Source: Cristatella mucedo
Lineage: Eukaryota > Bryozoa > Phylactolaemata > Cristatellidae
Direction of reading: 5' to 3'
Assembly: GCA_009760855.2 (NCBI GenBank)
Contig: WPIO01000053.1
Span: 2,253,501-2,317,500 of the forward strand
Length of the DNA: 64,000 nucleotides
Part shown: positions 53,313 through 63,860 of the stretch, in pieces
Position numbering within the stretch: position 1 is the stretch's first letter
Layout: each line of letters begins with the position of its first letter
Notes under the pieces: generated by a model
Database searches by the model: none
What the model saw: only the letters and a program-made list of their open reading frames with translations
Told to the model about the DNA's origin: nothing
Position numbers and translations under genes: made by a program

Positions 53313-56130
53313 TCATAGATAGCGCGCCGGCGGTCTCAGGCCACATCTTGGCCGTAGCTGTCTGCCGGGCTCGTCGTCTCTGGACATAATACCAGGGCCA
53401 GCATCGGAGTGTTCGTCGTGGAGTTCGTTGGCGTTCGGTACTGGTCTGATGTCCGCTAGATGGCGGCGGATTCCATCAATTTCAATGCCAACTCCTTCCG
53501 CCGGGGCGGAAACTGTCCCCTGAGGCCATTGAGTGGTGCAACGGGCTCCAGGGGGTTTTACGAAAACCCGCTGACCCTGAATCAAGTCATTTCCGTCACA
53601 GCTCTCTGTGCGAGGCTCGCGAGCCATCGGAGGTTTCTATTCGTACGAGAAAAGCTGACGGCAAGGCGATGAGCCGGCGTCCAATCCGGCGTTGGCTGAG
53701 AGATTGTACCAGTACACCTTCATCATTATGTCCCGCCCACTCCGGGCTGCCATTCCTTTTATTGTTCGGTGGTTTCTCTTTACTACACCGTTTCCAGAGG
53801 ACCGGTAGGCACAGCGATACAATGCGTGTACCCCCCAACGATCACAAAGTTGGCGAACAGCGTTCAATCGGAAAGTAGCGGAATTTTCCATTAAGAGCTG
53901 CCACGGCGGGCCCCTTTCTCTGAATATTTCGTCCAAGTGTCGGACCACCGAGGTCTCGCTCTCGTCGGGTATACGCCGCCAGATGGCAAACCTGCTGGGG
54001 CCGCTATCGACAAGTGTCAGATACTTGAACCCGTTGAAGAAAGTAACATCAATAGCCAGGCGGCACCAGTTGGAATCTACGTCCAAATGTCCATGGCTCC
54101 AAGACACTGGCGCTGGATCCACAGACCGGCAACGCATGCACGATTTAACAACGCGTTCCGCTATCTCCCGCGTTACGGAGATGCCGGGGAAGCAGAGCCT
54201 GGCCAGGTACAACGTATGGTCAACCCCTAAGTGATGCAAATCGTGGAGCGCTCGCAGGTCTGCTTCTTGTGCTGGAGTAGCAGCTGCGAGAATCGAGATT
54301 GGCTTAAGCCACGGCTGCGGTACTCGCGTTAAGTGGTCTGCTTTGTTGTCGGCCGAACGCACCAGCTGTATTCTCACCAGAAGGTCGTACTCCTTAATTA
54401 CGTCGCGTATTATTGCTGTCCGCCGTCGAGCCAATGCCTCACCTAGACCTCGAGTACGGATTGGCTTATCACCTTCGACAAGCGATCGAAGCCACGAATG
54501 CACAGTGGCCGAGTCAGTAAACAATTCGATCTCTCGCCGGCCCCAGGCCAGGGCTAAGTTTAGGCCCTTTATGACAGCCTCTAGTTCGGCCAGATCTATA
54601 TGCGGTACGTCATCTGGCTTTCTAAGCCAAGAGGCATCCTCGACAGTCTGCCCTCCAATTCGCAAGCAGGCGCCTATCGCTAAGCTGCTTTCGTCGCACC
54701 ATACCTGTCCGCTGGGTGACGACGGTACACTCCACACTCCAGAAACTGGATCCTCTTTTATCACGCGTCGGCTGATCTCCTGTGCCATCCGAAGGACGTC
54801 CTCCGTAACATCGGCATCCCATGACAGGTCTTTTGTGGCTCTCTTTACGTAGCTGCAGGCTGGTCGAAGCCATCCGGCAACGGGAAAGTGGCCTGTTAAT
54901 TGTCCACACCATGAGAAAAGTTGCCTGCGAGTCGCTCGCTGAGGTAGCGGTTCAACATCGTTATCTCTGCCCCACTTAAGCTTTCCTTCATGGTCAGTGA
55001 CGCGAAGCCCTAGTACGCGACCTCCGACCAACTTTTCCGGGGGCTTAGCTTCGAGCCCGAACTGTCGTAGGAGAGAGATAACATGCTCATTCGTGACAAT
55101 GTCATTGTTGGCGATTATATCGTCCACGTATGAGTCAGTGCCTTCGCGAACTCGTGGGTCCATAGAAAGCACCTTATTGAACACGGCGGTCATTATCTTA
55201 GGTGCTACATTAAATCCGAAGCCTAGCCGCGTAAGGCAGTACCGCCTCCCCTGGTAGGCGACAACCTGGTATCTCCACAGGGAAGGGTCGCCATGAAGCT
55301 GTAAATACGCTTTGCGAAGGTCGATAATGCTAACGTTACTTCCCATGCGGCGCCATGCCCGAAGTTTCTCGCTGCAAACGTCACCGTTGGCAGTGTGGCT
55401 GGAAACGTATTGGTTCAGCTCGCGGTAGTCTAAAACGGGCCGCACTTTGTCTTTCTTACTCTGGAACACTGCCATTAGCGGCACGAGGCCTTCACACTCC
55501 CCTTCGTAGAGCTTCAGCCAGCCGAGTTGGATCCACTCTTGGATCTCCTTATCGTAGTCGGCCTGCAAGTCGGCGGGCACGCGGTAAGCCTCGACGCGGT
55601 TTAACAAGGTGGGAGAAGTCACACCGTCGGCCCAATGCCACTTTACGACCCATTTTCCGCCACGGTACACCGCTAAAAAGTCTCTATCGGAAACACTGAC
55701 GTCGCTCGACAGTGCCCCGATTGCATTGCACCGCCCATTGAAGGTTACTACACCGCCTTCAGGGCCTATCACCACGCCTCCCAGCTGTCGCACAGCATCC
55801 ATGCCAAGGAGCATATCATACCCCGGTACGATCTCGGATACGAGGCAGTCCAGCTCTATTGCGATGCCCTGCACAGAGCATGTCATGCGGCACGCCGACC
55901 GGCAACGAGCGACTGCTCCATTGAACGTAATTACTGGCTCGTTAACCGGATAAGACTGCGCCGAGGTGGCAAGCAGTACCGAAGATTTAGTCACGATCGA
56001 CCGAGAGCAGCCAGTATCAAGGAGCGCCTTCATAATGCGACCACCTTTGAGAACATTTATTGTTGGCAGTCGAGTTGAAAAGCAGGGGAATGCGCCGGCG
56101 CTATAACATGCGCTTCCCCTTACTCGTTTT
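53313..56130 (-). pseudogene. pol of the LTR retrotransposon (PR-RT-RH-IN), damaged
   Basis: The frame is open from upstream of 56130 to 53640. Domains in order: aspartic protease LLDTGCSRSIV with flap and MLLGMDAV; RT with VRPVLDYRELNQ, SIIDLRKAYLQL and catalytic SYVDDII; RNase H with WCDESSLAIGA, DLAELEAV and LFTDSATVHSWL; integrase zinc finger HHLGVDH to CMRC and core LAIDVTFFNG. The second catalytic Asp of the integrase is Glu (LLMENSATF) and the catalytic Glu is Lys (GNGVVKRNHRTIK). A TAG at 53639-53637 stops the frame. The same frame then resumes with the integrase C-terminal domain (QRVFVKPPGARCTTQWPQGT) to 53313. It is therefore inactive as it stands. Confidence 0.92.
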
Positions 56131-56823
56131 TTGGCTGCACACGCTCCGGACATATCGCTGCTAGGTGTGAGTCGTCGACACATACAAAACACAGCCTTCG
56201 CTGCCTTTTCGACGAACGGCAGTCGCGACTTATGTGCCCTTCCTTTTTTCAGAAGAAGCAAAAGCGCTTCCGTGGAGTCGGGCGAGAGCCTTTAGCTCCT
56301 AGTGCCTCAGCAGCGGCCGCGTAGCTCGGCTCCTGGCAACTCATTAGCGCTCGAGCCTTCTCAACGAACTCAGACATCGCCGTCTTGTCGACGCACACGC
56401 TGCGCGTAGCTGCTTTTGGATGTCCTCTGGAAGTCCGGTGACGAAAGCGCATTTTACCAAGTCATCCTTCGCATCCGCACTCACCAATCCGGCCAGCCGG
56501 GCCAAAATCGATGCGTATACGTCCACTGGCTCACCAGCTTGGAGCCGCCGTGTCGTGAGCTCCTCATAAGCTTTAAATTTATCCGCCGAAAATGCAGCCA
56601 GAAGAGCCTCTTTTACGATGGTATAGTCTTTCTTCGCCTGTCCATCGATGCTTTGGTACACGGCGAACGCTCCGCCGGTTAGAAAAAGGGGCAGGAATTT
56701 GTGGCGGTCGGCAGCGACAATACCTTGAATCTCTGCCACCAGATCAAACTTTTCAACCACGCCCGCAAAGTCTCCGCTGCCGTCGAATTGAGTGACGATG
56801 TGGCTGAACTTTACGTTCTCCAT
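56120..56823 (-). pseudogene. gag of the LTR retrotransposon, damaged
   Basis: ATG at 56823. The first part (MENVKFSHIV to IQKQLRAAC) is an open capsid-like region. The frame shifts near 56400, and the downstream part continues as SEFVEKARALMSC in another frame. Two CCHC zinc knuckles follow. In the first the second Cys position is a TGA stop (CFF*KKEGHISRDC). The second is intact (CFVCVDDSHLAAIC). Gag ends ...VQPKNE and a TAA at 56122-56120. The gag-pol join is described in a separate entry. Confidence 0.88.
56126..56132 (-). promoter_or_regulatory. -1 ribosomal frameshift site, A AAA AAC
   Basis: The heptamer lies in the gag frame as CCA AAA AAC, 3 bases before the gag stop codon. A -1 slip continues into the pol frame (AAA AAA CGA GTA). 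It matches the X XXY YYZ rule exactly. Confidence 0.8.
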
Positions 56824-56839
56824 TACTGCCGAAATAGCT

Positions 56840-57084
56840 TGTAGCCCGAATTATTGTCTCGAATGGCACAAAACGCCAGCCGATGAGCAACACCACCAGT
56901 TTATTCCTCCTACACACGGAGCAGGGTGAAGCACGACTCTCTTCGCCCCTCTCGCCCACCGGAGTCCCCGACTCCCTTGGCAAAACAAACCACTAATCGC
57001 ACGGCCCGGCTGCTTACCACATCGAGTGTCACAGCCCACTCGTACAGCGATCAGGAGCAGTGTCATCAATTAACTAAAACCACA
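56840..57084 (-). repeat. 5' LTR of the recent LTR retrotransposon
   Basis: Starts TGTGGTTTTAG at 57084 and ends GGGCTACA at 56840. It contains AATAAACTGG as a polyadenylation motif. Confidence 0.95.
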
Positions 57085-58245
57085 ACACGAATTCAAAAAT
57101 TGCGTCAGCACTCATCGACGTCGCGTCTTCTCGGCTTAGATTTTCAATAGCAAGTTCTACAGGTTAAATTGCCCCCACAAGATTTTTTAGAGCGTCAAAA
57201 CCCAATGTCTGAATAATTTCCAGAGCTTCGAATTCGGTTTGTGTCTCGCGGTTGGTGACTTCTGTCTTTACTAGCGGCTTTGACATCGTTGGGATGGAGT
57301 TCCAGCGCGTCTTCACGTCGAACGCAGCATTTACTGTGAATTGAAAGACATTAATTCGAAGAGTTGACTGTTTTGAAGAATTTGACAAGCTTTTGTGATT
57401 TCAAGAGCAGATCGTTGTAATCGGCGTCTCCATCTAATGTATCATTGCTGACCGTATTAAGTCCGTATCTGCTTTAAAGCTGTTCATGTCATCAATATCA
57501 TCACTATCCAGGTTTAAACCGTCCATCTCAGTACTCTTCTTGTACAATGTGTCACATGCTCCAAGGTGTAGACTGTGGCATAAGCAAAACTGTCCGATGA
57601 CATCGATATGGCTTAACCATTTCTTATTTAGTGCAGCGCTGTCTTGAATAGATCCCACCAAGTCCCTCTCCGTTGTTGTTCCGAAAACGCTCAAATGTTT
57701 CATCGATTCAACCAAATCGAGAGCAGTTCAAGAACCAAATATGCGAACGAGATCTGTCTTGATTTTTTGTTTTATGCAGCTATCGTAAATGCTGACTCCA
57801 AAGAATCGACGTGCTCTCATGGCTGTGCATCCAAAGTCATGCTAAACTTTACTCCTCTCCCGAGTTTTCCGTTGATATCGGCAATCTTTTGTTTTCTCTT
57901 TTCTTCGTAATCATGCATCAGCGTCATTACATCGCTTTCGTTCGCTTGAAGTTTGAATCCATCGTTGCCACATATATTAGTTTTTAGTGATAGCTCTAAT
58001 CGATAGTCCATCAGTAATCAGATCGGTAATAATCTTCGTTAGACTCTTTAGCTACAGGAAATCGGCAATCGCATTTGTTCTCTTATTGTTCACAGGCTGT
58101 TTCTTGGATGTTCACCCACCAGCAGGTTTATCAAAATCAATTCCACCTGTTTTCAAATGATTCTTCAATGTTGTCGTGGAGTTTCCAGAACATTTGGTGA
58201 TTTTATTGTATCGTCCAAAGTGACCTTCTAGCTCTTCTGCAATTT
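57085..58245 (-). pseudogene. hAT transposase, N-terminal and catalytic part
   Basis: From the 58.2-kb end: QIAEELEGHFGRYNKITKCS (BED-like), LSLKTNICGNDGFKLQANES, IADINGKLGRGVKFSMTLD, IGQFCLCHSLHLGACDTLY, AAFDVKTRWNSI. There are at least four frame breaks, so it is inactive. Confidence 0.75.
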
Positions 58246-59721
58246 GCATCTTATGTAATGTAATGTATCTCCGTCAGTAACTCCACAAAGTCATAAAGAC
58301 CATGTGGATGTTACGCAGGGGAGTTTTGTATAGTGCACTCACAGCCGTAGCGGCTTTCGGTACGCATTCGGTAGCCAACAGACTTCGTCTCACGCAACAA
58401 AGAGAAAGTGGGAAGCATAGCTGAGTTAGGAGAGCAGTTGAGGTAGTGAGTAGCATAGAAGTAGCAGCTCAGGACCGCTGAAAAAGACGTGCCATAGTCG
58501 GCAGTAGGTGAGTAGTTGTCTTTGCGTAAGAATTGTGGAAGTGAGTTCCACAGTCTAGGACCTGCAGAGCTAAAGCTTCTGTCGCCAACTGTCTTTAAGC
58601 GGAGGAATGGGACAGCTAATTTATTGTCCACACAGGACCTGAGGGCGCGAACAGGCTGAAACTGATGCAGCAGTTCAGCTAGGTACGAAGGAGCCAAGCC
58701 GTGGCGGGCCTTGTGGGTCAGCGTAAGAACTTTGCTCTGTATCCTTTGCTTAACCGGCAACCATCCTAGCTCTTCCAGCAAAGGTGACACGTGCTCAAAC
58801 CGCTGGGACTTGAAGACCAGCCTTGCAGCCATATTCATAGTCCGCTGTAGTGGCATAATAGCTTCCTTTGGCAGCCCAGCCAAAAGGGAATTACAATAAT
58901 CAAGCCGAGACAGAACTAAAGAGCTAGTTACATGTTTTTACAAGCCACTGTGGGAGACAGCTTCTAATCTTGGATAAGGATCGGATGTGATGGCTAGCTG
59001 TTGAGGCAGTCTTATGAATGAAGCTTTTGAAATTGAGGCAGCTGTCCAACACGACACCTAGATTACGAGCACGTGGTGAAGGTCGCACAATAGCATCACC
59101 TATTACAAAAGCAAAGCCTTTTAATCCAGCTACACGCTTAAGGTGTCCTATGAGAAGCAGTTCGGTTTTATCGTCATTTAATTTCAGGAAGTTTTCCGAC
59201 ATCCAGGATCGAATATCGGCAGGGCAAGCATTCAGTTTCTTAGTTGCTGCAGCAGATTCCGACGGTTTAAATGACAAATACGACTGAGTATCGTCAGCAT
59301 AGAAGTGATATCCTATCCCATGGGCCTTAATCACTTTTCCCAGAGGATACGTATAAATGGAGAACAGCAAGGGACCAAGTACAGACCCTTGAGGGACTCC
59401 ACAGGTGACCCTTCTCATGTCTGAGACCTGACCCCCACACGACACGGATTGAACACGATCAGACAAGTAGGATTTAAACCACGCCAGTGCTTCGTCTGCC
59501 AGACCGATCGTTGTTCTCAATCGTTCAAGCAGAACTTCGTGATCAATGGTATCGAAGGCAGCAGACAGATTTAGCGGAGCTAGGGCAGTGACATTCCCGT
59601 CGTCGTTGCCACGTAGAATGTCATTGTTAACACGGAGGAGAGCAGTTTCAGTAGAGTGCTGCCTCTTGAAACCTGATTGAAATGTTTCTGAGATTCCATT
59701 ATTTTCAATATGTTCCGTCAT
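58246..59721 (-). mobile_element. LINE-B copy with RT domain, 5'-truncated
   Basis: The best LINE-B copy. The frame 59721-58924 has SGFKRQHSTETALLRV, LSAAFDTIDHEVLLERL, CGVPQGSVLGPLLF, YHFYADDTQSYLSF and SENFLKLNDDKTELLLIG. A one-base shift near 58.93 kb is followed by 58883-58311 with LGWLPVKQRIQSKVLTLTHK, HGLAPSYLAELLHQFQPV and VGDRSFSSAGPRLWNSLPQF. The 3' UTR ends in an ATTAC-repeat tail at 58250. It is inserted in the hAT 5' region. CR1/L2 group. Confidence 0.93.
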
Positions 59722-60064
59722 GCGGTGTATTCTTAAACTGAAGAGATGGCTGAAAACAACATCAACATTTGTTGATGCGACAAGATCAGTTCAATTAGTA
59801 TCTTACCTAATTTTTTGCAAAATTGCACTTTAATTTTAGTATTTGGCAATTTGATAAAATCATTATGACAAATCACTGACGCATTCAAAAGAAATAAAAA
59901 AAATTTCCAATACACATCTCATATCCATAATGAAATTAGAGCTTCAGTTGTAATATATTTTTGTTTAAAAATTTCCGTCAGAAACGGTAAAACTGTTAGA
60001 AAAAAGAAGCTGCGTACTGTTTTTTATTTTGGGTGAAATCAGCTGTTTTTTTGCAAAAATAAAA

Positions 60065-60430
60065 TAGTAATATTAAAACAATTGATAAAGCGCTCTCAGA
60101 GAACATAATCTATTTCTAGGCGCTTTACAACTGCTGCAAAGGATACACGATCGATTGCTTAGTGGCATCATGCTCGATAAACAACAACGATAATATGGTT
60201 AGGGGTGACATGCACAGGGTCAGCATGCACGTGCTGTTAGTGGCAGCACGCAGTGTCAGCACGGATAAATACATAAAGGACGAATCACACGGCCCGCTAA
60301 AAGCTGCGGTAAATAGGTGCGTTTTAAATTTTTTTTCTAATGTGGTGAAGTCAGGAGATGTCGTGACGCAAGTCGAGAGCGAAATCCAGGGTTTGGGAAC
60401 TAAAGGCAGAGTTTCCAAAGGATAGTAAGA
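60065..60430 (-). mobile_element. LINE-A 3' end copy
   Basis: TTGATAAAGCGCTCTCAGAG, TCTAGGCGCTTTACAACTGC, 3' UTR and ORF end relics (WISLSTCVTTSPDFTT). It abuts the presumed end of the hAT. Confidence 0.85.
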
Positions 60431-60639
60431 TCTAAACCGTAGATTAAGATTCAGGCTGTGCCTAATGAGGTTAATTCGGAAACCACTTGTCTCTGCAGTC
60501 ATATTCAGGGTAGGATAAATACTGATAAGCTGTTATGTTCTACTCCACTCAGCGTAGGGCTCTTTACTTGGCTGGCTATGACCGCTGACACGTTCAAGCA
60601 GAATCCTGGTGTTTTGCCCGAATGCTTGCAAATGTTGTA

Positions 60640-60780
60640 TATAATATATAATTCATTTGCATAGCACCCTAAGAGAACTTAAGCTCTATTCAGGCGCTTC
60701 ACATGTGCCACGGAGCTCGAGCCCACGATCTTGGCCAAAACTCAGTCAGGGCGATGGCTTTAACCGCCGGGTCAAACGTT
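60640..60780 (-). mobile_element. SINE-A copy
   Basis: AATTCATTTGCATAGCACCC, AGGCGCTTCACATGTGCCAC, GAGCTCGAGCCCACGATC, TTTAACCGCCGGGTCAAAC. Confidence 0.85.
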
Positions 60781-61415
60781 CTCGAACGCCATCAGAACGC
60801 CAAGCAGGCAACCGTTACGTTTGCAGCGATGGGAGAGACCCTAGCAGCGTGGGTCGACGCGCTGCAGTCCGTGGGCGTGGCCCTATGGCTTCCACGCTAG
60901 CGTTCCTCGAAAGCGCCACTAAATGGCTGAATGCACTAGTCGCATGTCAGGCAGTAGGTTTAACGATGATAACAATAGCGACTGGCGGCCGCCTGCTTTG
61001 GAGTTGGGTGCTGCTGATACATTTCACCTCGAGCGCAGAATGGAGCCGCATGTAAATAGAGCTGCTGAAAGAACTCAATCAGTCGATCGAGTGATCCTCA
61101 GTCAGCTCCTGTGCACTCGACCAGTGGTCATGTGGTCAGTCACATACTCAGTGGTCACATTTCGGGGGGGGGCGTGTGCAAAGTCATGTAAGGACCGCTC
61201 GTGTGGATGTGCTGCCTTTGTCGATGTAGAGTCACCGGCGTACCTAAGAGGGCAGCGAGCATATGTCCCCGGGCGCTGGATCCAGGGGCGTCAAAATGGG
61301 TGGGGCGGAGTCAGCCATCCGTGAAGTTCGTCCCCGGGCGCACAATATCCCAGGAACGCCGCTGGACCTAGTGCTGGAGACGTTAGGAACTAGCGCTGTG
61401 ACGAATTGTAGAACC
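60781..61415. other. No gene recognised
   Basis: Moderately GC-rich. It contains an imperfect duplication of GGTCATGTGGTCAGTCACA / CAGTGGTCACAT and a poly-G run, but no conserved frame. Confidence 0.3.
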
Positions 61416-61417
61416 GA

Positions 61418-61550
61418 AGCCTAAGAGTCAAGGTGCTCGCCATGGACGACCGAGGTCAAAGTGATGGTCTTAGCCAGACCGAGGTCGTGAGCTCGATCCC
61501 TGCGGCCTATGCAAAGCGCCTGGCTAGAGATTCTGCTCTCTCTCTCTTTT
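61418..61550 (+). mobile_element. SINE-A copy with long box spacer
   Basis: GTCAAGGTGCTCGCCATGG, the insertion AGGTCAAAGTGATGGTCTTAG, GTGAGCTCGATCCCTGCGGC, GCGCCTGGCTAGAGATTC, ending in (CT)n. Related to the 26.3-kb copy. Confidence 0.75.
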
Positions 61551-61689
61551 TTAGGGATTCGTGAAAATTACTAGTATAGTATTTATTTTATAAACACCTT
61601 TGAGTACGCTAAGGCGACAGCTGAAAGAGGGCAGTGGCAGTGGCAGTGCCTACGTTACCTACGTTGCCAGCTCATTTCGAGGCAGCTGA

Positions 61690-63250
61690 AGTCAAGATCT
61701 TTGCCGGCATCATCTGCCGCATTCTCCAAATTTAAATTTAAAACTCAGAACCGCGGAACCAGAACTGCTGCGTCTCACGCGCGGACAGATCTTGAAAAGA
61801 ATTTGCCACGAGAGGGCGCTAAAAGACTTGCTCAACCTCGAGCAGACAGCGCCCGAGGGGGAGGAGCCTCGATCGCGCGCAGCCATACGGGAGATTCCCT
61901 GGAATGGCGGCTTTCTCGCGGACCTATAGGCTGCCGACGCGGCGGCGACGGCGGCCTGCCGGGCCTGCTCGATGAGTGCACGCCAGGATTGCGCGGCCCG
62001 GCGCCGCGCGCGCGCGCGGACTGCGATGCAGGTGAGTACCTGGCGCTCCGTCTTTACCGGGCCGCACGCCCACACGCATTCGGTGCTTCCGAAGCACTCT
62101 CCGAGCCCCTCACTTAGCGTTACACGCCGAGCTCGGCTTGCTCGAACTGAAAGCGGAACAATTGAGCCACCGCGATCGCCAGCAGCTACGAGTAGGTAGC
62201 GGCGTGGCGCTGGCCGACGCTCCGATGGGCGGCGTGCCGCTTACAGCGCCTTCGCCTCAAAGTGGAGTGGCCGCCTAGGTTTTTAGAGCGCGCACCCCGG
62301 GACCGCGTCCTGGCGACTGACTAGACTGCAGTCTTTGTACGTTGTTAGCGCTCGTTGCGACGCGCAGCTCGAGCGACGCCGCGCCGCCCCCCCCCCGCGC
62401 GCGCGCTAGGAGCGCCGCCGCCGATCGCGCGCCGTCATTATGTCCGGTCATTATCTATGTCCGGTCATTATCCTTCGCCTGTGCCGCTAGTGCTTTTCAA
62501 TCGTCGATGGACCGAGTTCGCGCGCGCGCGCCTCCTTCCTTTCCGCCATCGGACGGCGCAGACTTCCTTCCGCACTCGTCGGTCGATCGGTCTCCCGCGC
62601 ATATCTGCGGCCGCCATCGCGCCAGCTCGCCGACTCAGACAGAGGCGACGCGCTTCTCGCACTGTCCACACTGCGGGACTTCCGGGTCGCGGCGGCGCGC
62701 TCGCCATCCGCTCGCTCGCGTTTCCCTGCAAGCCGCTCCGTAGCGCTAGCGCTGCGGCTGCTAGTACGGCCCTTGCCCTCATTAATTAGAGCGTCCATCT
62801 CACAGCCGGCGGGCGCCTATTGGCGCGATTCTCACTTCGGAGCGCATTTTAAGCGGCGGCGGCCATTGTTGGCGGGAGCTGCAATTGGCAACCGGCCAAC
62901 CGGTGCGGAAGTCGGAAAATGCTCGCGCGCTGCGATCGCGCGGCAGCGGCCGCTGTTGGGCTCTTTAGAGAAGCGACAGCAGTTAGCCAGTGGGGGGGGG
63001 GGGGGGGGGGGGAGTGGTTGGTGAGCCCTTTGTTCCCTTCCCGTCCCACTGGCATAGTGACGAACGCGCACGGAGCTGCTCTGGGCTGCGTTTTCCCACG
63101 AGCTCGACGAAAATAAGGCGGTGCTGCTGCTCAATCTCACAGCCAGGAGACACGGTAACAGAGCGCCTCGCTAACGAAGTGCACAAGCCGCCCCCCCCAA
63201 ATCATGCAGACGAAGCCGCCCCCAACCCACGAGGGCATGCAGACTAGAAG
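61690..63250. promoter_or_regulatory. CpG-rich region, candidate promoter/first exon
   Basis: Long GCG/CGC-rich sequence unlike its surroundings. On the + strand ATGCAG|GTGAGTACC (donor at 62032) is a strong 5' splice site. A short frame starting near 61973 (MSARQDCAAR) would end at it. On the - strand a possible acceptor GCATCGCAG ends at the same place. Neither reading has a recognised product. Confidence 0.35.
62990..63012. repeat. Poly-G tract
   Basis: About 22 uninterrupted G in the CpG-rich region. Confidence 0.95.
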
Positions 63251-63254
63251 GCCG

Positions 63255-63405
63255 ACTAGGAGGTCTCTTCACTGCTCGAGTCACGGGTTGTAATCATGCA
63301 GTGGGCGATCCTGTATGGCCAACTGCAAGCGGACGTGATAGCCGTTAAGGCTCTTCTGACGCTATTCAAATGAGACTGTTGAATCAGCAAATGTTTTTTT
63401 TTTAC
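63255..63405 (+). mobile_element. SINE-B copy
   Basis: TCACGGGTTGTAATCATGCA (mutated B box), GTGGGCGATCCTGTATGGCC, GATAGCCGTTAAGGCTCTTC, GAGACTGTTGAATCAGC, poly-T tail. Confidence 0.8.
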
Positions 63406-63687
63406 TTTTTTATTTTTATTTCCGAATGGCAACCGAACACAATCGTAATCATAGCTGCCGGCACCGTAGCGATCGATTCAAACGCTTACCTAAGATATCC
63501 TTGCTCCACGTAACTTCCGCTTGCATCCGAGCGTTACTAGACCAGCGAAAGCTTTTTAGCGTTTCATAACACAGAGCTTGAGAACACGATGCAGGCGGTA
63601 CTTCATACTCGTAGTATAGGAGCCGTGAATGAGTTTTGTTTGGCAGAAATGCATTTCAGGGTCGAGAATTATATATATATATATATA

Positions 63688-63860
63688 TCCTAGCTGATTA
63701 AACAGCTTCTTTTTGTATAGCGACAGAAGAGCCTTTACGGCTATCACCACCGCTTGTAATGGCGATAAGGAATCGCCCACTGCAGGAATCGAACCTACGA
63801 CCTCGGGACCGAGGACGTGAAAGCAACCGCCTTACCTAGTGTGCCATCACGGCTCACTAG
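63688..63860 (-). mobile_element. SINE-B copy, full length
   Basis: TCCTAGCTGATTAAACAGCT, TGTATAGCGACAGAAGAGCC, ATCACCACCGCTTG, AGGAATCGAACCTACGACCT (B box in reverse), CCTTACCTAGTGTGCCATCA. Nearly the same ends as the copy at 52.12 kb. An AT repeat lies at its 3' end. Confidence 0.92.

Larger units (their letters stand above)
52962..57084 (-). mobile_element. LTR retrotransposon (Ty3-like gene order), recent insertion
   Basis: A 4.1-kb element with 245-bp LTRs at 52962-53206 and 56840-57084 that start TG and end CA. They differ at only 3 positions by my alignment. The 5-bp duplication ACACG flanks it (52957-52961 and 57085-57089). On the - strand gag begins 17 bases after the 5' LTR. Pol has the order protease, RT, RNase H, integrase. 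No env frame is present. The clade (Ty3/Gypsy versus BEL/Pao) is not resolved. Gene order excludes Copia. The element splits the hAT transposase. Confidence 0.95.
52000..60062 (-). mobile_element. hAT-type DNA transposon, decayed and split by three insertions
   Basis: The - strand carries broken transposase frames in order: a BED-type zinc-finger tail (CSGNSTTTLKNHLKT) near 58.1-58.2 kb, GRGVKFSMTLDAQP, FCLCHSLHLGACDTLYKKS, TRWNSIPTMSKPL, and after the LTR insertion the hAT dimerisation region (LTSKDVERAFSVCTNF). Similar sequences lie in opposite orientation at 52056-52084 and 60030-60060 (CAAAAAAACAGCTG core), perhaps subterminal inverted repeats. A SINE-B, an LTR retrotransposon and a LINE-B copy interrupt it. 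The outer limits are approximate. Confidence 0.72.

Noticed and set aside
53983-54852. + strand frames in the LTR element
   Set aside because: Antisense shadows of pol.
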